Assembly (NCBI GenBank): GCA_027489835.1
Contig: JAIXZF010000085.1
Location: 1 to 27,007, forward strand
Direction: 5' to 3'
Source: Hyphomicrobiales bacterium
GTDB lineage: Bacteria; Pseudomonadota; Alphaproteobacteria; Rhizobiales; Beijerinckiaceae
DNA length: 27,007 nt
Both the position numbers and the translations under genes were made by a program. The notes beneath the pieces are model-generated. The model was not told the origin of the DNA. It searched no databases and saw only the letters and a list, made by a program, of their open reading frames with translations. Numbering within the stretch: position 1 is the stretch's first letter; each line of letters begins with the position of its first letter. This document shows, one piece after another, positions 7,939-15,505 of this stretch.

Positions 7939-9069
7939 CTATCGACGAGGCAGCGTCCGCGACCAGTCGCCGCCCGTGAACGGAGACGCCGCGGGACGGC
8001 GCGTGCGCAGGATCTCCTCCACCTCGGGCACCCGCTCGAGAGCGCTGAAGATCTCGAGCGCGCCCGCCTCGAAGGAGCGCGGCCAGGCGCTGATGCCGCC
8101 GTCCTGCGCGAACTTGGCGAGGTCGGCGATCCGCGCCTCGCCCCGCGCGCTCGCGATGATGAACCCGGCGACGCGGCGCAGCGCGTGATTGTTCTCGGCA
8201 TCCAGCGAAACGCCATTGCGTCGGCCGATGAGCGCCGTCAGCGCCAGCGGCTCGAACGCCCAGACATGATTCTGGAACGCGCGCCGCCCGCGAGCCAGTT
8301 CCGACGGCAAGGCGCCGATATCCGAAACCTCGCCGAGCATCCGGCGCGCGCCGGCCATGGCGCGGTCGAACAGATCCCGGTCATTGGCGGCTACGCCCGC
8401 GACCGCGAGCGCCGCGACCGTCCAGGCCGGGTGGGCCGCCAGCTGACCGTCGGACGCGATCAGCGTCGCCTCGTCCCGAACGGCGGCGCGAGCGACATCG
8501 GAAAGCCAGCTCGAGATGACCTGGCGCTGCGCCGCGGTAACCGCCGGGCTGTCCTTGATCTTCAGATAGGAAACGCCCAGTCCGACCTGGCCGAACCAGA
8601 TCGTGTCGTAGCGTGCGGCGGGCTGCATGTCGCCGAGGAAGGCGCGCCCACGCGCCCAGCTCTCGAGCCATTGCGCCGCGCAGGCGGCTCGCGCCTCGCG
8701 CCTGTCTTTCGCCAGCAGCGCTCCGTCCGCCATCGACGCGACGAAGGCCGAAAAGTCCCGCAGGCTCCGGGTTCCCCGCGCCTGCCGGACCCAGCGATCG
8801 CCGGCGATGGTCTGGCCCGCCACATCGGCATAGACGTTGACCGCCTGATGATCGGTGATGACGGCAGGCGGCCGCGGACAGCCGCTGAAACGGGAGATGT
8901 CGTCATGCCGTTGAAGGGGGCCGGCCGCGTCGAAGATGTTGGCGAGGCGTGGGGCCTGTGCCTGCGCTGCTGCGCCGGTGATGATGAAAGGCGAAAGCGC
9001 GAGTAGAAAAGCGCCAGCGGCTGCAACCTTGGCTCTCGTCGACACAGCGGAGTTCCAGACGATCGTCAT
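7939..9069 (-). CDS. AlgL-like (PL5 family) periplasmic polysaccharide lyase homologue with altered active-site residues
   Basis: 376 residues with an N-terminal hydrophobic segment (about 12-34) ending in GAAAQA, so probably periplasmic. It aligns along most of its length with AlgL, the alginate lyase of Pseudomonas: LESWARGRAF (135-144), VSYLKIKDS, RDLFDRAM (231-238), LPSELARGRRAF (254-265) and NGVSLDAEN. From recalled AlgL numbering the alignment is ungapped through the catalytic region with a constant offset of 11. His202 is kept as His213 and Arg249 as Arg260, but Asn201 becomes Ala212 and the catalytic Tyr256 becomes Asn267. It either cuts a different polymer or only binds it. Its start overlaps the stop of the upstream beta-helix gene by ATGA, so the two are coupled and probably act on the same periplasmic polymer. 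Confidence 0.82.
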   Translation of the reverse strand: MTIVWNSAVSTRAKVAAAGAFLLALSPFIITGAAAQAQAPRLANIFDAAGPLQRHDDISRFSGCPRPPAVITDHQAVNVYADVAGQTIAGDRWVRQARGTRSLRDFSAFVASMADGALLAKDRREARAACAAQWLESWARGRAFLGDMQPAARYDTIWFGQVGLGVSYLKIKDSPAVTAAQRQVISSWLSDVARAAVRDEATLIASDGQLAAHPAWTVAALAVAGVAANDRDLFDRAMAGARRMLGEVSDIGALPSELARGRRAFQNHVWAFEPLALTALIGRRNGVSLDAENNHALRRVAGFIIASARGEARIADLAKFAQDGGISAWPRSFEAGALEIFSALERVPEVEEILRTRRPAASPFTGGDWSRTLPRR

Positions 9070-10244
9070 GCGCGTGGCCCCGATGTCCGATGTGCCTCGG
9101 TCACGCCGATGCGGGCCTGGATTCGGCCGTCACCCTTGCCCTCGAGGCCATTCAGGATGCGCGCCAGATAGGCCTTGCGCGCGCGGCGATCCATGCGCGG
9201 GACGGTCAGGTTCATGGTCCTCGCGATATCGCGGCTTTCGACAAGCCCGTATGCCGTCGCCAGATTGCCCGCGAGCGTGCCTCCGGTGACCCGCAGCATC
9301 CGCATCGTGCCGTTGAAGATCGCCGCCTCGGTCTCGATCACCACGTTGCGCTCGACCTTGACGCCGGTCCCCTGGTCGACGGTGATGCCGTGAGGGCCGG
9401 CGATCACGATGACATTGTTGGAGATCTCGAGGGACTGGTACGGCAGCTTGTCCTCATTGGTGAAGATCACGCCGTCGGTGATGGTGTCGGTGTCCTGGAT
9501 CATGACGTTGTCAGCGATGCGGACGTTGCGCGTGCTGGCGCCGGCGCCGCGCGTGAAGGCGCGGATGAAGCTTCCGACGCGCGCTCCGTCGGCACGGAAC
9601 CCTCCGAAGCGGTTGGCGACGACCTCGACATCCTCCGATGCGAAGATGTCCACCGCCCCGGCTCCGAGCCTGCGGAAGTCGTTGTGCGCCATCTCCGTGC
9701 GCCGTGAGCGGGTGAGCACGACGGCGCGTTCGACGGAGTCGAAGCGGCTGTCGATGATCTTCAGGCCGTCGACCTGCTCCGCGGACAAGCCGCGATGGCG
9801 TCGGTCGAGCGCGAGGTCGCCGGAGCCCGTGAAGCGCGCGCGGCGCACTTCGATCCGTGCGCTTCGGGTGACGTCGAGAAGGCTGCCTTCACCGCTGGCT
9901 GGCGCAAAGGACAGTCGGTCGATGACGATGTCGGACGAACCCGTGACGACCATGCGCCGGATCGTCGGCGGCGCGTTGGGATCTGCCGCCGTGATGACGA
10001 GCGGCGAGCCGGCGGCGACATTCTCGATCCGGACCATGTCGTAGATTCCGGGGCGCAGCGCGATCGGTCGGCGGCTTTCGCCGAGGGCGGAACGGAGTTC
10101 TTCGACAGATCCGACGAGGCGCGGCTCCGAACTCGCCTGCTGCTGGGCCGAGGCTGGCTGCGCGACGAGAGCGACCAGCAAGGCCAGGGCGGCGCATGCG
10201 CTCACCGCCAGAAAACTATGCACATGTCGGGTGTTAATTTTCAT
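9066..10244 (-). CDS. Secreted right-handed parallel beta-helix protein, paralogue of the protein at 4002-5579
   Basis: 392 residues with a clear signal peptide (hydrophobic core about 10-29, cleavage after ASA near residue 33). The mature protein opens with VEELRSALGESRRPIALRPGIY and continues as beta-helix coils with turns such as VEVVANRF, VRIADNVM, LEISNNVI and VKVERNVV. It aligns through the middle with the first beta-helix protein, including the shared PHGITV/LHGITV strip. The GDHPDMIQ segment of the paralogue is replaced by GARVGSFIRA (around 220-229), and SDGFNF by AGAVDIF. It may therefore be a binding or scaffold version. It is coupled by ATGA overlap to the AlgL-like gene downstream. 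The DPHD epimerase motif is not present. Substrate unknown. Confidence 0.78.
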   Translation of the reverse strand: MKINTRHVHSFLAVSACAALALLVALVAQPASAQQQASSEPRLVGSVEELRSALGESRRPIALRPGIYDMVRIENVAAGSPLVITAADPNAPPTIRRMVVTGSSDIVIDRLSFAPASGEGSLLDVTRSARIEVRRARFTGSGDLALDRRHRGLSAEQVDGLKIIDSRFDSVERAVVLTRSRRTEMAHNDFRRLGAGAVDIFASEDVEVVANRFGGFRADGARVGSFIRAFTRGAGASTRNVRIADNVMIQDTDTITDGVIFTNEDKLPYQSLEISNNVIVIAGPHGITVDQGTGVKVERNVVIETEAAIFNGTMRMLRVTGGTLAGNLATAYGLVESRDIARTMNLTVPRMDRRARKAYLARILNGLEGKGDGRIQARIGVTEAHRTSGPRA

Positions 10245-10339
10245 ACACGCTTCTTATCATTGCTCAACACAACGGCAAAGCATGTTGATGCCGGAAGAAG
10301 ACTCTCGCTCGCTTTATGGTCAATTGCGATTGGGCCAGG

Positions 10340-11506
10340 CTAGAGGCGGCTGAAAAGCTCCGTCAGGTAATCTTCGTAGACATCGAGACGGCGGATGGCC
10401 GCAGCGGAGCCCTTTGCGGCGGCTTCGGCGAGCTCGCCCCGCCTGTCGACCGCGCCGAGTGTCACGCCGATCAGTTCGTCTGCGGGGGTCGACACGCAGT
10501 CTGCCACGAGCGGATACCCGATCGAGGAAAAGACGCCACGAAACTTGCGGCTGTAGGCCAGCGGAACGACGGCGACTCCGCTCGATGCCGCCGCGATCGT
10601 GGCATGCATGCGCGATCCGGCCAGGATATCGAAGCCGGAGATGTAGCTCTTGGCCTCGCTCGGAGACCGAAAGCTCGGCGCGACCTTGACGCCGGGGTGT
10701 TGCGCAGCGACTGCACGGGACACCGCCGCGTCGTCCTCGGCCGATCCGTCGCCGGTGAGGACGTGCGGGATCAGCGTGATCTCGACGTCGCCGCGCTGGA
10801 GCAGGCCGGCAATCACGCCATGGACCACGGCGCGGTAGGCCTCGCGCGAGCCGAACTGGTCATTGCTGTGATAGCCGCCTGCATAAAGCAGCCCCGAGAC
10901 GTTGAAGCCGAACCGGATCTGTCCGCCCGATCGCGCCGGACTGCGCTCGAAAGGGAGCCTGAAGGCAACGTCGACGGTTTCCGATGCCCGCCCGCTCGCG
11001 CCCATGTCCCGCAGCAGGGCCAGGGATTCGGCATCGCGGGTGAAGATGCGCTCGCACCCCCTCATGGCCTGGCCGGCGAGCAGGCGCATGACGGGCTGGT
11101 CGAACGGGCCGATCGTCTGGGGGCTGAGCACGACCGGTCGGCGCTGGAGCCGCGCCATCTGCTTCGACCACCACATCCAGAAAAAGCGCTTGCCTCCGTA
11201 GATGTCGGCCCAGCTGTCACCGCCGCCGATGTCCAGCACGACCGAGCACGAGCCGAGCGCGCGCCAAAGCGGCGATCCTGGTGCCAGATAGGCCGTCGAA
11301 GCCGTGATGACCTCCTCCACCTCGCCGTCGGGGCTGTAGTGAAGCGGGCCTCCGAAGCCGATGACTACGGGACGCACCGCACGCCCGGCCCGTGCAGCCG
11401 CGGCGCGGACGATGGCGATGTTCGCGATTGTAAGCGCTCCGACGCCAAGATTGGCCGAGCGCAATGAGTGCCAGAGAAGTCCGATGCGCAGCGGTTCAGG
11501 TGTCAT
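10340..11506 (-). CDS. Polysaccharide pyruvyltransferase family protein (CsaB/WcaK-like)
   Basis: Members transfer a pyruvate ketal from phosphoenolpyruvate to a sugar of a surface polysaccharide. The start is the ATG at 11504-11506 (MTPEPLRIGLL), giving 388 residues; a longer reading to 11914 only runs antisense-like through the upstream gene and looks non-coding. Family features are the N-terminal Rossmann strand with NLGVGALT (19-26), DIGGGDSWADIYG (92-104), SPQTIGPF (128-135), TRDAES (156-161) and the C-terminal GSRMHATIAAASSGVAVVPL (297-316). Pyruvylation would add negative charge to the polymer. It overlaps the upstream glycosyltransferase by 11 bp, so the two are co-expressed. The acceptor sugar cannot be told from sequence. 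Confidence 0.88.
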   Translation of the reverse strand: MTPEPLRIGLLWHSLRSANLGVGALTIANIAIVRAAAARAGRAVRPVVIGFGGPLHYSPDGEVEEVITASTAYLAPGSPLWRALGSCSVVLDIGGGDSWADIYGGKRFFWMWWSKQMARLQRRPVVLSPQTIGPFDQPVMRLLAGQAMRGCERIFTRDAESLALLRDMGASGRASETVDVAFRLPFERSPARSGGQIRFGFNVSGLLYAGGYHSNDQFGSREAYRAVVHGVIAGLLQRGDVEITLIPHVLTGDGSAEDDAAVSRAVAAQHPGVKVAPSFRSPSEAKSYISGFDILAGSRMHATIAAASSGVAVVPLAYSRKFRGVFSSIGYPLVADCVSTPADELIGVTLGAVDRRGELAEAAAKGSAAAIRRLDVYEDYLTELFSRL

Positions 11507-12584
11507 GATTTCTTTGCAAAGAAGAACGGGTGGGGGAGGGGGTCTGCGCCCCGGGCGCGCCGAATGCCAGATGACGGGCGTCCGGAGTGATCCGATCACG
11601 AACCGCCGAAGGCGGAGCAAATCCATGGATGCCGAGCAGCGACGCCCACGCCGCACCCGCCTCGCCCCTGGCCAGCAGCTGCGCGGACTTGGCGAGGCCG
11701 AACAAATAGGCGGAGGGCAACCGCGAAGGGGTCCAGCGCCTGATGAAGCGCATCCGGTTCCGCGAATTGAAATAGGCCGATAGTGGTGACTGCTGTCGAC
11801 TGAGCGTTCCAGACCCCAGCGCCGTGCCGCCGTGATGGAGCACCGTGACGCCCTGAACCATGATGAGCGGAAAGCCCAGGGATTTGGCGCGCCGGGCCCA
11901 GTCGACCTCCTCATAATAGAGGAAGTAGTCCTCGCTCATCGGGCCGAGTGCTTCCAGCAGCCGTCGCGGCACGACGAGGTTCGCGCCGCTGATGAAATCA
12001 AGGTCACGCTGGGCGGGCACCACCTCTGTTCGGGATGCGGTGCCGCGGTTCAGGTTCGTGCAGACGCCTGTCCAGGGGTCGACCACACCGCCGTCGCTCT
12101 GGATGGCGTGAGGGGGCTCGCAGAAGGCGATGCGGCAGCCCATCATGCCGTCCGTCTTGGCCGCGGCTGCGATGTAGGCATCCGCCACGCCGCTAGGCAC
12201 CACCGTGTCCGGGTTCAGTATCCAGAACAGCGAGATGTCAGCCAGCCTCGCCAGCGTCGTGAGGGCCTGATTGACGCCGGCCGCATAGCCGCCGTTGACG
12301 GGCGCCCTGACCAGCGCGATCCCGCTGGCGCCGATGTCGCCACCGGCTGGCACGTCGGCAAAATCAAGTGGAAATCCTAGAACGGCTGCACTGGCAGGCC
12401 GCTCCCCAGCGGACGGGCGTCGTCCGGTGCGTGCCCAGTCCGCGATCAGGTCCGCTGTACCGTCCGGAGAGGCGTTGTCGACGATGACGATGCGGCTTGG
12501 CGCATCCCTCGCAGCGAGCAGGCTCTCAAGACAATCGAAGATCACGTCGGAAGAATTGTAGGAGACGATGGCGACGCCGATCAT
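11496..12584 (-). CDS. Family 2 glycosyltransferase (rhamnosyltransferase-like)
   Basis: Cytoplasmic GT-A enzyme for repeat-unit assembly, 362 residues. The N-terminus VAIVSYNSSDVIFDCLESLL and IVIVDNASPDGT (32-43) are hallmarks of the GT2 family. NPDTVV (124-129) occupies the metal-binding position, as in WbbL/RfbF-like rhamnosyltransferases, and YYEEVDWARRAKSLG (223-237) supplies the catalytic acid pair and the following helix. An insert rich in Ala and Gly (about 52-90) lengthens the loop between strands. The ATG at 12584 is preceded by a weak ribosome-binding site. The 3' end overlaps the pyruvyltransferase-family gene. The sugar donor is not determined; rhamnose is only the common case for this subgroup. 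Confidence 0.88.
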   Translation of the reverse strand: MIGVAIVSYNSSDVIFDCLESLLAARDAPSRIVIVDNASPDGTADLIADWARTGRRPSAGERPASAAVLGFPLDFADVPAGGDIGASGIALVRAPVNGGYAAGVNQALTTLARLADISLFWILNPDTVVPSGVADAYIAAAAKTDGMMGCRIAFCEPPHAIQSDGGVVDPWTGVCTNLNRGTASRTEVVPAQRDLDFISGANLVVPRRLLEALGPMSEDYFLYYEEVDWARRAKSLGFPLIMVQGVTVLHHGGTALGSGTLSRQQSPLSAYFNSRNRMRFIRRWTPSRLPSAYLFGLAKSAQLLARGEAGAAWASLLGIHGFAPPSAVRDRITPDARHLAFGAPGAQTPSPTRSSLQRNHDT

Positions 12585-12811
12585 GCTTCAATCCATGTCA
12601 CCGTTGGTTCGTCCTTGCGCCGCTGATCCGCCATCGTTCCGTTCCGGGCGATGGTCGGCATGGCAGTCCTACGGCTGACCAAGCTGACGTTCATCCATTG
12701 CTTCGCGCGGCAATGACGCGGCCGGCGAATGTCGGAGGGCTATACGACGCATCAAGACGGTGCAATGTGCGATTGCTGCTAGGGTGAAGACCCTGCGGCG
12801 GATGCCCGGCT
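12585..12811. other. Non-coding gap between the two glycosyltransferase genes
   Basis: 227 bp with no convincing reading frame on either strand and no clear hairpin or promoter that I can see. It could hold a start site for the downstream minus-strand genes (12584 to 5625). Confidence 0.3.
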
Positions 12812-13699
12812 TCAGGCGGGCTCCAGCGCTGCCGAGCGCGAGCGGAGGGCGATGTCGGCCATGGCCCAGGCCCGATATGCGCGGATCGCGAACAGCACGC
12901 CGATGGCATTGAGCCGGTCGCGCGCAGAGCCGAGCTTGGGACTGCGCAGCACCTTCACGGTGTGCGCTAATGGGGAAACCATGACCACCGCCGTCGTGAC
13001 GAGCCAGGCAAAAAGGGAGCGCTCGCATTGTTGGTGGTAGCCGAAGCTCTCCCTTACAAGCCGACGCCATTTGGCCGAGAGTTCCGCCCAGTTGCGCCGC
13101 GCGGGATGCCCCACCACGAGGTCGGGCACGTAGGCAAGCCGGTAGCCTTTCGCGATGGCGCGGTGGCTCCACTCCATGTCTTCGGACACCGTGCGCCGAA
13201 AGCCGCCTACAGCTTCGAAGATTTCACGGCGGACGAACATGTTGCCACTGCCGGTGAAGTTCTTGTGCTTGATGTAGCTTTCAAAGTCGAAAGCGAAGAC
13301 GGTCTCGAACGCTTCATAGGCGTTGAGCCGTCCCGGGCTGAGAGGCAGCACATCGACCCGGCCGCCGATGAAGTCGGTTCCCGCCAAGCCGGCGACACCC
13401 CTTGCGATCCAGTCAGGGGCCGGAACGCAGTCGGAATCAATGAAGGCGAGGATTTCGCCCCTGGCCGAAGCCGCACCGGCGTTACGGGCTGGCCCGGCTC
13501 CCTGCTCGGGCGCTGGGACGACCCGGGCACGGTCCTTCGCGACGGCCTCGACCGCAGCCAGCCCGCAGCGCGAATTGTTGTCTGCGACGATGACCTCGAA
13601 GGAAGGGGTGCCGGAACCCTGCGCGGCAAGCCGTGCAAGGCACAACTCAAGGTTCTTCAGGTCATTATAGTGAGGAATGATGACCGAAACGAGGATCAT
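12812..13699 (-). CDS. Family 2 glycosyltransferase with C-terminal membrane-associated helix
   Basis: 295 residues. The GT2 fold is shown by VSVIIPHYNDLKNLELCLARL (first strand and helix), FEVIVADNNS (34-43), GPARNAGAASARGEILAFIDSD (69-90, ending in the DxD-like DSD) and SEDMEW (172-177, catalytic acid). FTGSGNMFVRREIFEAVGGF (148-167) is the typical acceptor-side motif. A hydrophobic segment near 229-247 may attach it to the inner membrane. It is 49 bp downstream of the AAA ATPase gene and is followed by a 227-bp gap. It would add one sugar to the lipid-linked repeat unit; the donor is unknown. Confidence 0.88.
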   Translation of the reverse strand: MILVSVIIPHYNDLKNLELCLARLAAQGSGTPSFEVIVADNNSRCGLAAVEAVAKDRARVVPAPEQGAGPARNAGAASARGEILAFIDSDCVPAPDWIARGVAGLAGTDFIGGRVDVLPLSPGRLNAYEAFETVFAFDFESYIKHKNFTGSGNMFVRREIFEAVGGFRRTVSEDMEWSHRAIAKGYRLAYVPDLVVGHPARRNWAELSAKWRRLVRESFGYHQQCERSLFAWLVTTAVVMVSPLAHTVKVLRSPKLGSARDRLNAIGVLFAIRAYRAWAMADIALRSRSAALEPA

Positions 13700-13748
13700 G
13701 TCATATCGCGAACGTCATGGGGACTGCCATCAAGCCGAATGTCGTCGG

Positions 13749-15182
13749 CTAGGCGCTGGCTGCATTCATCGCGGTCTCGACCGCGTGCCCGGGCCGTGCC
13801 GCGCCCCTGGCCATCGCGCGATTGCAGAGAATCGAGACGCAAAGCTCCGCTCGAGGATCGACGAACTGATAGGATGTCGTCGTACCCCTGTTAACGTTCA
13901 GCAAGCCAAACTGTGGCGACGATATCACGTCGAGCGCGCGCTGGACCACTTCCACCGTATCGTAGATCGACCCGCGGTCCGCTAGCGCCGCCAGCACGTT
14001 GGCTACCGTAAAGCGGTCCGCCGAATCGCGGCGGCAACTCAACATCGCCACGAAGAACGGCACATGCTGGGGCGAGCCGGCGATCAACTGGCTGACTTGG
14101 CCGAAGCCTGCCGAGGACAGGTATCCAAGAAGCTCGCCGGTCCCGTCCTGGAAGTCCTTAATCTCGACGATGGAGGAACGGCGGAGAAGTGACATCTTGG
14201 CGGCCTTCAGACCCACGAGCCGCGCAATGTAGGGGCGCCCGTAGGAGATCGAGACGATCGATTCCGTGACCTCCGGCGCCATGATGACGCCAGCGAAGCG
14301 GGAGGCGACCTCGAGCGTGTCGCGGATTTCGGCATCCGACATGTTCGACAGACGCACGACATAAAGCACGCGCGCGATCGACGTGTGCTCGCCGACAAGA
14401 TTATCGACGACGTCTCCGACGCCCACGATGACGATCTGCACCGGTATGGCCCGGTCCGAGATCACCTTCATGATTTCCGTCAGGTCGCGTGTCAGTGTCG
14501 GATGCTCGTTGCGATCGAACTCGTCGATGACCACGAGGAGCCGCGTGCCGCGGATGCGCGAGAGCACGTCGGCCAGCGTCTGCGGCGGCAGCGGCCCTTC
14601 GGGGATCAGCGTGTCGAAACGGAGGTTGGCGTCGGCTTCCTCCATGCGCGGATCGAAATTCTGGTCGAATCGGACCGAGAGCTCGGCAAGCGCCGAACCG
14701 AAGATCGACCCCAGTGTGCTTTCGCGCGAACAGGAGACATAGGCGGTGTGGTAGCCGACCTGCTCGGCGATGGAACAGACGGCGAGCGCCAGCGACGTCT
14801 TGCCAGCGCCGCGTCCGCCGAAGATAACGAGATGGTTACGGTGCTCTTCGATGGCCGCGATGACGTTTGCGAGAATGTCGCCGCGCCCTGCGAACTGGGC
14901 GGAATTCTGCGTCGGCTGGCTCGGGGCGAAGGATTTGATGACCCGCAGCAGTTGCTCGCTCTGCTGGTCGCCGATCATATTTTCGGAAGCGGGAAACCGG
15001 AACCCGTCAGGCTTGTCGAGGGACAGCTCGCGCTGCGCGCCCCGACCGACGCTCTTGCGTGGGGACGAGGCGGGCCGGCTGATGTCCGTCTCGCGCCTGT
15101 CCCTCAGCTTTGACCAAAATGTGTTCAGGCCCAGCATGGGTTTCCCGGAAAACAAGCCTGGACGCACGACAAAACATGTCAT
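13749..15182 (-). CDS. AAA/ORC-like P-loop ATPase of the polysaccharide locus, function unknown
   Basis: 477 residues, no membrane segment seen. The N-terminal 95 or so residues are polar and look disordered. The ATPase core begins FAGRGDILANVIAAI (97-111), then Walker A GGRGAGKTS (122-130) and Walker B LLVVIDEFD (215-223), with a possible sensor strand VIVGVGDVVDNL (251-262). A helical C-terminal region of about 175 residues follows. The pattern resembles AAA_16/AAA_22-type ATPases. ExeA-like ATPases of this sort are known in EPS loci with EpsF-type chain-length proteins and CpsD-like kinases in PEP-CTERM/exosortase bacteria; no exosortase is visible here. It is transcribed divergently from the chain-length gene. 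A second ATG at 15137 (residue 16) is an equally possible start, as neither has a clear ribosome-binding site. Confidence 0.75.
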   Translation of the reverse strand: MTCFVVRPGLFSGKPMLGLNTFWSKLRDRRETDISRPASSPRKSVGRGAQRELSLDKPDGFRFPASENMIGDQQSEQLLRVIKSFAPSQPTQNSAQFAGRGDILANVIAAIEEHRNHLVIFGGRGAGKTSLALAVCSIAEQVGYHTAYVSCSRESTLGSIFGSALAELSVRFDQNFDPRMEEADANLRFDTLIPEGPLPPQTLADVLSRIRGTRLLVVIDEFDRNEHPTLTRDLTEIMKVISDRAIPVQIVIVGVGDVVDNLVGEHTSIARVLYVVRLSNMSDAEIRDTLEVASRFAGVIMAPEVTESIVSISYGRPYIARLVGLKAAKMSLLRRSSIVEIKDFQDGTGELLGYLSSAGFGQVSQLIAGSPQHVPFFVAMLSCRRDSADRFTVANVLAALADRGSIYDTVEVVQRALDVISSPQFGLLNVNRGTTTSYQFVDPRAELCVSILCNRAMARGAARPGHAVETAMNAASA

Positions 15183-15505
15183 GCAAGTGGCGCAGACGAT
15201 CGATAACGGCTATATCGCACGGCAAGGCCGAACGGTCCACCATGTTGACGGCGATGCGTGACTTAACGCTAACGCGGGACTCTGGCGGCCTTTCGTGCTG
15301 AACCGAGATTAATGATAATGGCGGTTGGCTGCGCCGTCATCGTTGCTGGCGGTGAGGCTGTCGTAGTATCAGGAGTTTCAAATCCGGATGCTGGAATGCG
15401 GCTTTTATGAGACCGGCCTGCATGTTGGATATCTTTCGACGACTTCGTGTCGGATGATTTTTGAATACGCAAGCAAGCAAATGTTCGTCAGGCTGGAAGC
15501 AAGAC
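15183..15505. promoter_or_regulatory. Divergent control region between the AAA ATPase and chain-length genes
   Basis: A 323-bp region from which transcription must run both ways, since the flanking genes point outward. It is locally AT-richer than the genes, with patches such as ATTAATGATAAT (about 15308-15319). I could not fix a confident -35/-10 pair or operator on either strand, and no open frame here looks coding. Confidence 0.5.

Noticed and set aside
11528..11542. G-rich tract that might form a G-quadruplex
   Set aside because: It lies in the 3' coding part of the glycosyltransferase gene, encodes Pro/Thr/Ser-rich residues, and GC-rich DNA gives such tracts by chance.
11507..11914. N-terminal extension of the pyruvyltransferase-family gene by 136 codons
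   Set aside because: The added part is Arg/Ser/Pro-rich, lies wholly within the glycosyltransferase gene in another frame, and the family's conserved N-terminus begins right at the ATG at 11506.
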